Shown here: one piece after another, positions 54,423 to 64,000 of the stretch
How the letters are laid out: every line of letters begins with the position of its first letter
Numbering within the stretch: the stretch's first letter is position 1
From: Paralithodes platypus
Lineage: Eukaryota > Arthropoda > Malacostraca > Decapoda > Lithodidae
NCBI GenBank assembly: GCA_032716605.1
Contig: CM064573.1
Span: 3,350,792-3,414,791 of the forward strand
Length of the DNA: 64,000 nt
Direction: 5' to 3'
Position numbers and translations under genes: made by a program
Notes under the pieces: model-generated
The model's database searches: none
Told to the model about the DNA's origin: nothing
What the model saw: the letters and a program-made list of their open reading frames with translations, nothing else

Positions 54423-55527
54423 TGTTGTTGTTGTTCCCTAAGCTGCCTGGCCGAACAGCCCCGAGTCCCTGAGAAAGGCCATGGCCACGATCGGGCTTTC
54501 CCACAGAGCTCTCATTGAGTGTAGATTGTGTTGTTGGCGTAAGTGGTTGTGTGAAATGCAGTCTTCTATGATGTGTTTAATGGTATGGGGTGCTGTGTTA
54601 CATCCCGGGCAGGCGTCGACAACGGAGTCATCCAGTCTCTTCTGATAGCTCAGGAGAGCTGGATGGTGTCCGCATCTCAGCCTGGCCAGGTGGACTCTGT
54701 CCTTGCGAGGAAGGGAGGATTCGGAAGGATGGATTTCGGGAGGTCGTGCATGCAGCTGCGTGTTGTCTGTGAGTGAGTGGATGGATTGGCGAGAGATACG
54801 AGTATGGATGTGCTTCTGGAAGTTGGTTCGGGGTGGGCAGGGAGGGAGAGAGGACAATAATTGTGTGTGATACCGTGTGCTGGGTGTTGTTTTGATATTT
54901 CTTGGTGTCTGTGAGTGTGTTGCCATGTAGTTTAGTGGGTGGTCTTGGTTCGTGGAGGCTGCTGCCAGGAATTGAGTGCCTCTCATGTCCAGATGGTCTT
55001 TGACTTTGAGGATTTTGGTTTCTTGATGTAGATGATCTGTGGGTGCAGTAGCTGTGCAGCCTGTAATGATCTTCAGGGCTTTGTTTTGAATAGTCTGTAA
55101 GGTCTTATGATGTGTTTCAGCTAGGTTAGAAGCCCAGGCTGGGCTTGCGTATTCCATTACTGATCTTATGTATTGTTTATATACTGTGGTGGTAGTTTCT
55201 TTGTTGTGTCCAAATTTTGTGTGAGCAAGTGACCTGAGGGCGTTAAGTCTGGGTGTCAGTTTCTTTTTAATGTTTGTGGTGTGCTGTTTGAATGTCATAT
55301 AAGTATCATATGTTACTCCTAGGATTTTGGGTGTGTGTGTATGTGTTAGGGGTGTGTTGTTTATGGTGAGTTGAGGGATGTATTCGTGTTCACCTGTCCA
55401 GCTTGTGAGCAGGGTTGCGGTGGATTTGGCTGGGGCTAGATTAAGTCTGTTTGTAGTGCACCAGCCATGTAGTGTGTTGAGATAGGGTTGAAGGAGATCT
55501 GTTGCTCTTCTTGGGTCATGGTGTGTA
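54423..55527 (-). mobile_element. LINE family A, copy A3 (3' part only)
   Basis: Minus strand with (GTT)n tail at 54423 onward and truncation at 55527 within the RT palm. Nearly identical to A1 and A2. The left flank is MITE P; the right flank is a different TTAA element, and I see no target duplication. Confidence 0.85.
54438..55298 (-). pseudogene. LINE A3 reverse transcriptase C-terminal part
   Basis: 286 aa from MTFKQHTTNIKKKLTPRLNA to GLFGQAA. A change just upstream (about 55299-55302) ends the open frame shown by A1, but codons beyond it continue the RT to 55527. No YADD box in this copy. Confidence 0.8.
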
Positions 55528-55539
55528 CTGGACTAGTTG

Positions 55540-55728
55540 ACCTAGAGAGCTCTACTCAACGCCAGTCTACAGATACAAAACCGGGTTACATTTTGAGATT
55601 TGTGTGAATTCTCTAGCAGTTAAAATAACAAAAATAGGCCTAGGCCTATTATGACGTTTTTTGGCCAGATCGGCCGGATCAGAGTGCTGTCATTTAGAAG
55701 GCTAGCCCGGGGAGGAAGGGTTAATCAT
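55540..55728. mobile_element. Right end of the short piggyBac-related element
   Basis: agttgacctagagagctcta, then ctcaacgccagtctacagat, then tctagcagttaaaataac and a right end ggctagcccggggaggaagg, then gttaa match 33745-33933. The left end is missing; LINE A3 abuts it. Confidence 0.75.
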
Positions 55729-55798
55729 CTCCAACTCACTGCATCAGTAGATTTGCACACTCCATCACGGTGACCGTGCTCCTTCCTGGCTTCTTCAG

Positions 55799-55875
55799 CA
55801 CGTTGGATTAATCTTTGGCTAGACAAAATGGGTGATAAGGAGAAGGTGAACTCTTCAGAAAGTGGCAGTAGTGAT
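55799..55875 (+). other. Possible small exon (weak)
   Basis: An acceptor-like ggcttcttcag ends at 55798 and a consensus donor gtaagt starts at 55876. ATG 55828 opens 16 codons reading MGDKEKVNSSESGSSD. No homology recognised. It sits in a PANK intron on the same strand, so it could be an alternative or nested first exon, or chance. Confidence 0.2.
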
Positions 55876-56284
55876 GTAAGTACAAGGTCATAGCAGGGAG
55901 TGTGACATTACTCGAGAGACAGTATAACTGAAAAACACTTGACAATTTTGAAATCTAGAGATTTAATTTAAGGTAAGTTATTTATTCATTGTATTTGGTA
56001 CTTTTTCGAATAATTTGGTACTTTCACTAGTTCGATCTGGTACTATTAAATACAGTTAAGTAGCATCACTGCTCAGTCCTTCATTCCACTCTAGCGGCCA
56101 CAACGCACTTCTACACTTTTATTTATTTGCTTGTGTTAACATTAAAATTTAGTATTTTATATTTTTTATAGTTTCCATTGGTTTCGTGAAAATATTCGCA
56201 AATAGCTATGAATGGAAATCTGTATGCGAACATTGAAAAACAGCGAATATTCGCACATGCGAATGCGGAAGCGAATATTCGGTC

Positions 56285-56910
56285 CATCTCTAGTATGTAT
56301 AATGTATATACCCAGGCACATACCCCATAGCTGGTGGCGGCCGACTCGAGGCAAAGACCGAACAGAAACAGTATTTAAAGTTCCAATTCTTAGGGTCTGG
56401 GACCACTTTCATGTTCCTTTGCTCCTTTCTCCGTCTCGTCTAGTAGGTGAATTTTACAAGGGGAGGAGGATTCCTAGCCTCCCACCCGCAAAAAATAAAT
56501 GCATAAAATGTATGTATATACTCAGGCACATACCCTATAGCTGGGGATGGCCGACTCGAGACAGAGCCCGAACAGGGACAACACAACACAACACAAAAAA
56601 ATAAAATAAATAAAAATTCACACACATCTAGGTTGCCCAGGAGAAGACCACGAGACAAGGGAAAACTAAGGGAACTCAACCACTCCTCCGGTCCCAGACC
56701 TCCCGGAGAAGTTCCGGTCTCAGCAAGCAGACATGCAGCGGAGCACACCACAATGCCCGCCCACCTAACATCCAGGCATGACCCTTGATATATACCGGCT
56801 CCCAGGGCAAGGCTCCTGATGGACTATTATCTAGTCCAACTGGCGCCCAACCCCCTCTCCCAAACGACCGCGTTTTCACTCATCTATTCACTAGCATTCT
56901 CCATTTCATT
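56285..56910 (-). mobile_element. LINE D 3' ends, two in tandem
   Basis: 56285-56485 and 56510-56900 both begin with the (TACA)-rich terminus and acataccccatagctgg/acataccctatagctgg. The second continues with the full 3' UTR (ggagaagttccggtctcagc, then gatggactattatctagtcc) into LINE D coding sequence at 57095. Confidence 0.65.
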
Positions 56911-57091
56911 ACATTGAACGTATTTATCAATACCAAATATTAGTGTGGAATGATTGTGTTCTTTTATTTAATAATTTTCATTTTAGTAAGCGTTGTTTCC
57001 ACATAGCAATTTTGATAATTTAATTTGACTTTATATTGTCCTTGTCCCAATTTTGGTTTGTTTAGTTTGCAAGTTTTACATTTTAATTTTA
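56911..57091 (-). repeat. Repeat E, inverted copy inserted in LINE D
   Basis: The inverse of the repeat E start (ttttggtttgtttagtttgc, then aagttttacattttaattt). Flanked by ttcatt on both sides, where LINE D otherwise reads ccattcattcctgttt. Confidence 0.6.
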
Positions 57092-57146
57092 ATTCATTCC
57101 TATTTATTACCACTTCTCTTGCCTGATCTATAGTCATTCCTTTATA

Positions 57147-58308
57147 CAGTGAACCCTCAAAATATGCGCAATCAAAACTTAAGCTTGAACCACAATTGAG
57201 GCAAAAAATCTAAAAATACGCTCAATTATACAAATGTACGCGGTTCCGCGCTGAGCGAGAGTTGATTCGTATATGTTCCAGAGTGTCGGACGGCCACATT
57301 GGCGTGACGCGGCGACGCCGGGCCCTCTGACGTCGTCGCCATTGACTGTGGACAAGCACACAATATCACCCATTTCCCGTGGTACCAAACTATTATGTAT
57401 CTATAAAGGACAGCAGGATATTATGAATCTATTAAAAGATTGTTCGTTTTTCATTGCATGTATCTTATATTGACCAAACAAAATCGGAAATGGAAAATCT
57501 GTTTCTGTTCAGGAGTTAGGTAAGGTGAGCTTGTTTACATTTCTCTCGAAAGTTGTTTCAAAGCTTACTGCTCTCCCGTGGCTAAATGATGTCAAGCCAA
57601 TTCCATAATACTGTATGTTAATTAAAATGTAAAACTTGCAAACTAAACAAACCAAAATTGGGACAAGGACAATATAAAGTCAAATTAAATTATCAAAATC
57701 GCTATGTGGAAACAACGCTTACTAAAATGAAAATTATTAAATAAAAGAACACAATCCACCACATAGGGTGTACATTACTACATGAGCAAGTTAATCTGTT
57801 TCCCAAGCAAACTAATCGCACATATAAGAACGCACTATCGTCACGTTAAAGGAATTAGTCAAGTTTGTATATAAGCTATTGAATTATCTCACTTGATACT
57901 ATGTATGAAACTATATATTATTTTTTGACTTAAGACTTTACCAGTAGGCCTATTATTTCGGTCGATCCGTCTCGGGTGCGGCACTATCGATCGATGGTGC
58001 AAATCCATAACATCAGCGTCGCCCAACCATTATCAATGCGAGTTCATTTACGTTTGTGTCTTATTTTTATGCATTAAATATATTTTGTGTGGTAGTTTAG
58101 GGTATAATAACATCTTTGTACAGTAATATGTTCTATATCTTGTGTTTTTTTGGGTGATGAAAGGTAGAAATAGTACAACTTTCGGTCGGCGCCAGAACCA
58201 ATACCGGTACCTATTTTTCCCATTTATCTTTAACTTCTATGTACGCGCAAATAAAACTAAGCGCCGATAGCGCAGTACGTATCCCCCGCGTAATTTGAGG
58301 GTTCACTG
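57147..58308. mobile_element. Tc1/mariner- or pogo-like element, 1.16 kb, TA-flanked
   Basis: TA at 57145-57146 and 58309-58310. Left CAGTGAACCCTCAAAATATG; right inward CAGTGAACCCTCAAATTACG. The subterminal regions continue the similarity (atgcgcaat against acgcgg). No transposase is visible; the interior holds a repeat E copy (57617-57880). Its precise removal restores LINE D continuity. Confidence 0.8.
57617..57880 (+). repeat. Repeat E, long copy
   Basis: attaaaatgtaaaacttgca, then aactaaacaaaccaaaattg, then ggacaaggacaatataaag, then gaacacaatccaccacatag. Nearly identical copies at 59657-59915 and 60498-60750, and a partial copy at 59558-59655. No ORF, no obvious inverted ends. Class unknown. 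Confidence 0.75.
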
Positions 58309-58754
58309 TATTCCAACGCTTGTACTACACATTTTCCCATCTCATTGGAGGTCTTTCTACCCCTCTACCTCCCCTTGTATCTAACTCACATATTCTCTTT
58401 ATAAGCCTTTCATCTTCCATTCGCTCAACATGTCCATACCAGCACAGCACCATTTTGTCCACTCTGACTGACAAATGTTCGTGCTACCCCACCTTCCTAT
58501 GTATCTCTTTATTCCTCAATCTGTCTCTACGAGTCACTCCACACATACTCCTCAAGCAGCTACTCTCCATCACATCCAGCTGTCTTCCCTCCTTTGCCTT
58601 GAGACCCCATATCTCATATCCATAATTATGAAATATAACTGGATAAAAATAGAAATTAGAGACGGGACAACACGAACCTAGCTCAATTCCTGTACTGTAT
58701 ACTAGAACTAGGTGAATACATACATACATAGATACACATTTTCATACATACTGT

Positions 58755-58890
58755 ATATACAAGTTTAAAGACTGCTTCGTCAACAGAGAGTGTGGTTACA
58801 GTCTCACGTCTTAAATGGCGGCATTCCAGGCGACCCTGTCGTGGGCTGCCTGTTGTCAAGTTCTTTATTTTAAGATCGGACCGGAGTACC
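58755..58890 (-). mobile_element. LINE J 3' end fragment
   Basis: agtttaaagactgcttcgtc, then aatggcggcattccaggcga, then agatcggaccgg follow the J 3' end at 24850-24980 in inverse. It lies 140 bp before a PANK exon. Confidence 0.6.
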
Positions 58891-59031
58891 TGATCCCATT
58901 AAAATTTAAGTGTTGTTGTTACCCTTGGAATACAGTATACCATAATCTCCAGAGTTTTTATTTTAGCTGTGCTGCATATAACATTACGTGTGCATGTGTT
59001 TGTCATTGATTGTTTCCTTTATTTTTTGCAG

Positions 59032-59167
59032 CTTTGGTCACATGAATAGTGCTGAGAAAAGAGCAAGCGTGTCCCGCGAAGACCTTGCATGTGCGACCCT
59101 AATTACCATAACAAACAACATTGGCTCCATAGCCAGAATGGTGGCCGCTAATGAAAAGATTGAGAAG
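59032..59167 (+). CDS. PANK: PANK exon; last one inside the window
   Basis: Acceptor attttttgcag ends at 59031; donor gtactt at 59168; one base plus 45 codons, ending phase 0. Reads [56 protein letters not shown] is highly conserved in animal PANKs. In the family the next residues are VVFVGNF and the C-terminal helix bundle; nothing like them is visible from 59168 to 64000, so the final exon(s) lie beyond the window. Confidence 0.96.
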
Positions 59168-59252
59168 GTACTTTTCCTCTTCCCCTATCAACGTCTTGCT
59201 TTTTTTTATACAGTACTTCTGCTAATATGGCTTTACACAGAAGATAAATATT

Positions 59253-59468
59253 TTAACCCTTTCTGTACCGGTGCCGTCCTTTTAACTTTAGTCTGGCTAC
59301 TGTTAACGATTTTATTAATTTTAACAAGGGCCTCCAGCAATTAACAGGCTTCGAACTATCTCACTGAACCCTTTGTTTACTAACACAGAGCTTTCTTATA
59401 CTGCACAAAATCGTCTAAATATAGCTAGAATAAAATTAGAAAGACGTCACCGGTACAGAAGGGGTTAA
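59253..59468. repeat. MITE P, TTAA-flanked copy
   Basis: TTAA at 59253-59256 and 59465-59468. Left TTAACCCTTTCTGTACCGG; the right inward end is TTAACCCCTTCTGTACCGG. The interior shares gcacaaaatcgtctaaata with other P copies. 85 bp after the PANK donor. Confidence 0.85.
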
Positions 59469-60357
59469 TCTCCTGTATAATATTTATGGGATTGTTCATT
59501 TTGTATTTTTATGTGTTTTCTTTATATTAAGTACTGTATAGTTTATTCTTTATAATTTAAAATGTAAAACTTGCAAACTAAGCAAACCAAAATTGGGACA
59601 AGGACAATATAAAGTCAAATTAAATTATCAAAATCGCTATGTGGAAACAACGCTTACTAAATTAAAATGTAAAACTTGCAAACTAAACAAACCAAAATTG
59701 GGACAAGGACAATATAAAGTCAAATTAAATTATCAAAATCGCTATGTGGAAACAACTAAATGAAACCACTAAAATGAAATCTATGAAATAAAAGAACACA
59801 ATCCACCACATAGGGTGTACACTACTACATGAGCAAGTTAATCTGTTTCCCAAGCAAACTAATCGCACACGTAACAACGCACTATCGTCACGTTCAAGGA
59901 ATTAGTCAAATTTGGGAAGTCCGGGACGTTCTGGTAAATTTTACTAAACTCTGCATGAATAAAGAAACTACATGTTAAATGTCAAAATATTAATTTAAAA
60001 TCAAATTTGCAACATGACAAGACATTAACAATAGTACAAAATACAAATATTGATAAGATATCTATATTATTACAAAATAATATATAAAATACAGTACAGC
60101 ACTCACTAACGATAGTGCTATCGGGTAGGTACCTGTAAGCATAGCATGCCTCAAGTGACTCCTATCAATAACTACCCTACAAATAACCTACATTTACATT
60201 ATGACAAAACTCATGGGCACTAACTAACCTCTGTAACTCAAAAAATACTAATAGAATTGAGCTAATGCTTCTACCAATTGGGAAGCGTCGGCCAGGGAAT
60301 AGGTATGGAGATTTTGCCTGTGGTATATGCCTTTTTTTTTTTCAAAATATTTCTGTA
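59469..60357. repeat. Repeat E copies and unannotated intron
   Basis: Repeat E partial (59558-59655) followed at once by a longer copy (59657-59915). About 60215-60320 is a MITE Q-type fragment (ctaacctctgtaactcaaaa). The rest is AT-rich. Confidence 0.55.
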
Positions 60358-60359
60358 CA

Positions 60360-60803
60360 GGTCTCCCTCACTATCTGATGCCTCGATTTACGATATTATT
60401 ATAGGTTTTTAGGTGTTTGGGTTTGGGTTTTGGCTGGTCCCAGAACGCAACCCCATTTACCCTATTAATTTTAGGGTTTGCTATATGATTTTTCTATTAA
60501 AATGTAAAACTTGCAAACTAAACAAACCAAAATTGGGACAAGGACAATATAAAGTCAAATTAAATTATCAAAATCGCTATGTGGAAACAACGCTTACTAA
60601 AATGAAAATTATTAAATAAAAGAACACAATCCACCACATAGGGTGTACATTACTACATGAGCAAGTTAATCTGTTTCCCAAGCAAACTAATCGCACATAT
60701 AACAACGCACTATCGTCACGTTAAAGGAAGTAGTCAAGTTTGGGAAGTTAAGAGCTGGTTTTCAAGAACGTAACCCAAACGTAAATCGAGGGAGACCTGT
60801 ATA
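60360..60803. repeat. pogo/mariner-like MITE containing repeat E
   Basis: Left CAGGTCTCCCTCACTATCTG, then cctcgatttacg; right cgtaaatcgagggagacctg. TA flanks the ends. Repeat E occupies 60498-60750. The right end is the seed of the adjoining 39-bp tandem array. Confidence 0.7.
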
Positions 60804-61250
60804 CTGTTACACTATGTTGATTTATCGAGGGAGACCTGTATACTGTTACACTATGTTGATTTATCGAGGGAGACCTGTATACTGTTACACTATGTTGATT
60901 TATCGAGGGAGACCTGTATACTGTTACACTATGTTGATTTATCGAGGGAGACCTGTATACTGTTACACTATGTTGATTTATCGAGGGAGACCTGTATACT
61001 GTTACACTATGTTGATTTATCGAGGGAGACCTGTATACTGTTACACTATGTTGATTTATCGAGGGAGACCTGTATACTGTTACACTATGTTGATTTATCG
61101 AGGGAGACCTGTATACTGTTACACTATGTTGATTTATCGAGGGAGACCTGTATACTGTTACACTATGTTGATTTATCGAGGGAGACCTGTATACTGTTAC
61201 ACTGTGTTGATTTATCGAGGGAGACCTGTATACTGTTACACTATGTTGAT
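60800..61250 (+). repeat. Minisatellite, 39-bp unit, about 11.5 copies
   Basis: Unit atgttgatttatcgagggag, then acctgtatactgttacact. Copies are almost identical (one atg to gtg change near 61204). 39 is a multiple of 3, so the array is open as a 13-residue repeat (MLIYRGRPVYCYT); I do not take this as a gene. Confidence 0.95.
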
Positions 61251-61499
61251 TTTATTCCGATACAGTATATTGTTCCATTGTCTTCTCCCAAACCATTGGT
61301 GGCTTCACACTACCAACGGTTCATTCCATTTGATTTTTATGTATCTTTCTTGTTACTCTGCTGTACTTGGTTGGTTTGTACACATGGAGAGAATGGATGA
61401 TCAGTTCTGGGTGAATAAATGCTGTACTGTGAAGTTGGGGGAAGCTGCACGTAAGAGTAGATACGAGGTGCCGTTGTAAAGGCTAATCCCTTAATACCT

Positions 61500-62340
61500 T
61501 CATCTGATCTAATCCTAGGAGTAGACCAAGTGCTCCACATGAAGTGAGGGTCCAGTCTCACATCCTAATGGCGCTGCTCAAGGCAACCCTGTTCAGAGCT
61601 GCCTCACTTCTCAGATTTATTAATTCAAGATCAGACCTTATGGTCTGATCTCACGTCTTTCTTGGTCTACCCCTTGGTGCAGCTCCCTCCACGTTTATGG
61701 ACTTGCATATTTTCACCCAACTTAGTTCATCTATCCTCTCCACATGTCTAGTTCATCCATCCTCTCCACATGTCTAGTTCATCCATCCTCTCCACATGTC
61801 TAGTTCATCCATCCTCTCCACATGTCTAGTTCATCCATCCTCTCCACATGTCTAGTTCATCCACATCCATCCTCTCCACATGTCTAGTTCATCCATCCTC
61901 TCCACATGTCTAGTTCATCCATCCTCTCCCCATCCTCTCCATGTCTAGTTCATCCATCCTCTCCACATGTCTAGTTCATCCATCCTCTCCACATGTCTAG
62001 TTCATCCATCCTCTCCACATGTCTAGTTCATCCATCCTCTCCACATGTCTAGTTCATCCATCCTCTCCACATGTCTAGTTCATCCATCTTCTCCACATGT
62101 CTAGTTCATCCATCCTCTCCACGTGTCCAAACCGTCCAAGCCTACTTGTACGCATCTCATTGCTGATACTTTTGATACCTGATCGTCTCCTCAGCTCTTG
62201 ACTAGATAAACTTGCAGTTTGGCCCCACACATCTATCTCACCATTCTCATCTCGTTACGTTCCATTCTGTTGATATCATCCGCTTTGACAGGCCATGTTT
62301 CTGAAGCATACTGTACATTACCGTAGGTCATTGCGCTTCT
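61500..62340 (-). mobile_element. LINE J relic with an expanded internal minisatellite
   Basis: 61500-61735 is the J 3' end (cagaccttatggtctgatct, then gtgcagctccctccacg). 62135-62340 continues upstream J coding sequence (gtccaaaccgtccaagccta, then catctatctcaccattctca). The array between them derives from the RT tail codons for HVERMD. Confidence 0.7.
61735..62132. repeat. Minisatellite, 26-bp unit, about 14 copies
   Basis: Unit ctagttcatccatcctctcc, then acatgt, with a few irregular units near 61860 and 61925-61945. On the minus strand the unit contains codons for HVERMD, the conserved LINE tail motif. Confidence 0.95.
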
Positions 62341-62406
62341 ATTACATGAATGTTTTTTTTTTATCATTATTTACAGTATTACATCTTTTATGTTTATACT
62401 ATATTC

Positions 62407-62626
62407 TTAATCTGTACAGTACCGGTGACGTCCTATTCATTATACTGTACTCTGGAAACTATTAGACAATTTTATTCAGCTTAGGAAGGACGTCTACCCA
62501 TTAAAAGGCTACAGACAATCTTCATGAATCCTTTTAACTAGCATATATCCTTCCTAAGCTTCATAAAATCGTCTAAATGTAGCTGAAATCAAATAGAAAA
62601 TACGTCACCGGTACAGGAGGGGTTAA
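62407..62626. repeat. MITE P, TTAA-flanked copy
   Basis: TTAA at 62407-62410 and 62623-62626. cagtaccggtgacgtc at the left and cgtcaccggtacaggagggg at the right. It directly abuts element F. Confidence 0.8.
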
Positions 62627-63195
62627 GGGAAGTGAACTGCTTTTTTATCTTTCTTGGTTGTATCCATTCAGCCCTATTCAGTATAGTGAAAAAATGCAGG
62701 TCTCTGATTGTGGAGGGAGCTGCACCAAGGGGTGGACCGAGGAAGACCTGGGATCGGACTATACGCGCTGATCTCAAATCCAAGAACTTGACAAGTGAAG
62801 CAGCCCTTAACAGGGTTGCCTGGAACGCCACCATTAGGACAAGAGACTGAAACTGCACTGATATGTGGAACACTCGGTCTTAAAATGTTATGTATGTATG
62901 TACTGTTTTAAGACATTTATCCCCATCCAGGTGTCAATTTTTTCCTGGCGAGCGATAGCGAGCCAACATTTTATGGAGAAATCCGGCTTCACCGGAGACA
63001 TTTTTCTATAGAAACATGTACAAATTTAGCCAGCTGTCTAACTCATTATCCAAAATATGGTGGCTCGCTATCGCTCACCAGGTATAAAGCGACACCTGGA
63101 TGGGAATAAACGTCTTAAAACAGTAGGCTGAATGGGGCCGAATGGATACAACCCAGAGAGAGAGAAAAAAACAAGCAGGTCACCCCCCTTATTAA
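62623..63195 (+). repeat. Element F, copy 3, interrupted by LINE J fragment
   Basis: Starts TTAAGGGAAGTGAACTGC; the core gcgagcgatagcgagcc is at about 62948; it ends ggtcacccccctt near 63190. The LINE J 3' end (62690-62905, plus strand) splits the left arm. Confidence 0.7.
62690..62905 (+). mobile_element. LINE J 3' end fragment inside element F
   Basis: Reads VEGAAPRGGPRKTWDRTIRA, DLKSKNLTSEAALNRVAWNA and a stop after TRD, then a short 3' UTR and gtatgtatgtactg tail. The best preserved J terminus in the window. Confidence 0.7.
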
Positions 63196-63204
63196 CGAAA
63201 TAGA

Positions 63205-64000
63205 TTTGTGTATACAGGTACAGTACAGTATACAGGTACAGTACAGTATACAGGTACAGTACAGTATACAGGTACAGTACACAGGTACAGTATACAGGTA
63301 CAGTACAGTATACAGGTACAGTACAGTATACAGGTACAGTACAGTATACAGGTACAGTATACAGGTACAGTACAGTATACAGGTACAGTACAGTATACAG
63401 GTACAGTATACAGGTACAGTATACAGGTACAGTACAGTATACAGGTACAGTACAGTATACAGGTACAGTACAGTATACAGGTACAGCATACAGGTACAGT
63501 ACAGTATACAGGTACAGTACAGTATACAGGTACAGTACAGTATACAGTATACAGGTACAGTACAGTATACAGGTACAGTACAGTATACAGGTACAGTATA
63601 CAGTACAGTATACAGGTACAGTACAGTATACAGGTACAGTACAGTATACAGGTACAGTACAGTATACAGGTACAGTACAGTATACAGGTACAGTACACAG
63701 GTACAGTACAGTATACAGGTACAGTACAGTATACAGGTACAGTATACAGGTACAGTACAGTATACAGGTACAGTACAGTATACAGGTACAGTACAGTATA
63801 CAGGTACAGTACAGTATACAGGTACAGTACAGCATACAGGTACAGTACAGTATACAGGTACAGTACAGTATACAGGTACAGTACAGTATACAGGTACAGT
63901 ACAGTATACAGGTACAGTATACAGGTACAGTACAGTATACAGGTACAGTACAGTATACAGGTACAGTACAGTATACAGGTACAGTATACAGGTACAGTAC
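63205..64000. repeat. Minisatellite of tacaggtacagta units, runs off the window
   Basis: Mostly 18-bp units (tacaggtacagtacagta) mixed with 12-bp units (tacaggtacagt). The long minus-strand frames over it (LYTVLYLYTV type) are products of the repeat, not genes. The array is not closed at 64000. Confidence 0.95.

Larger units (their letters stand above)
57095..58650 (-). pseudogene. LINE D RT C-terminal fragment split by a TA-flanked transposon
   Basis: 57095-57146 and 58311-58650 together follow 41565-41960 (gcctgatctatagtcattcc; tttctacccctctacctccc; ccttgtatctaac). Minus-strand frame at 58729-58484 reads LDVMESSCLRSMCGVTRRDR. The 1.16-kb insert at 57147-58308 lies between. Confidence 0.7.

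Noticed and set aside
60814..61479. 221-aa ORF of MLIYRGRPVYCYT repeats
   Set aside because: The 39-bp unit is a multiple of three, so any frame without a stop stays open. It starts in a transposon end and has no homology I recognise.
63068..63835. 255-aa minus-strand ORF (LYTVLYLYTV repeats)
   Set aside because: Entirely a product of the tacaggtacagta minisatellite, open in several frames at once; no domain.
1..64000. CRISPR arrays, operons, tRNA or rRNA genes
   Set aside because: The tandem arrays lack unique spacers of constant size; the sequence is eukaryotic; no cloverleaf or rRNA core was recognised by eye, though short tRNA-like pieces could be missed.

Overview
This window is eukaryotic, almost certainly arthropod and probably a decapod crustacean. 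It is AT-rich and intron-rich, with short (TTAGG)n tracts and abundant (TACA)/(GATA) microsatellites. It is packed with non-LTR retrotransposons and with short DNA transposons whose ends carry TTAA or TA. I saw no prokaryotic genes, rRNA, tRNA or CRISPR.

One host gene is recognisable: a plus-strand pantothenate kinase (PANK, first step of coenzyme A synthesis). Six exons are visible: 34638-34890 (probable, disordered N-terminal part), 43056-43234, 49397-49570, 51629-51799, 53865-54118 and 59032-59167. All splice sites are GT/AG and reading phases agree across every junction. The gene is incomplete: the C-terminal exon(s) (family motif VVFVGNF onward) lie beyond 64000, and the acceptor at 34637 implies an upstream exon. 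The introns are filled with mobile elements.

Layout. 1-8600: foldback elements and MITEs, including paired inverted copies and interstitial TTAGG tracts inside foldback arms. 8905-12117: a full-length, apparently intact RTE-like LINE (1039-aa endonuclease/reverse transcriptase, minus strand). 12400-17000: more foldback/MITE sequence. 18057-21570: a LINE (family A) inserted in an older Jockey/CR1-like LINE relic (family B). 21600-25030: small repeats, including a 46-bp-arm perfect hairpin. 25036-33993: a multi-layer nest. A short palindromic element was hit twice at TTAA sites, by a 4.6-kb piggyBac element and by a related short non-autonomous element, and each of these was then hit by a LINE. 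34638 to the end: PANK exons interspersed with LINE families B, C, D, J, K and L, Tc1/mariner- or pogo-like MITEs, and several minisatellites. The last 0.8 kb is a (TACAGTA)-rich minisatellite running off the window.

Family letters (A, B, C and so on) are my own labels for repeats seen within this window, not database names.
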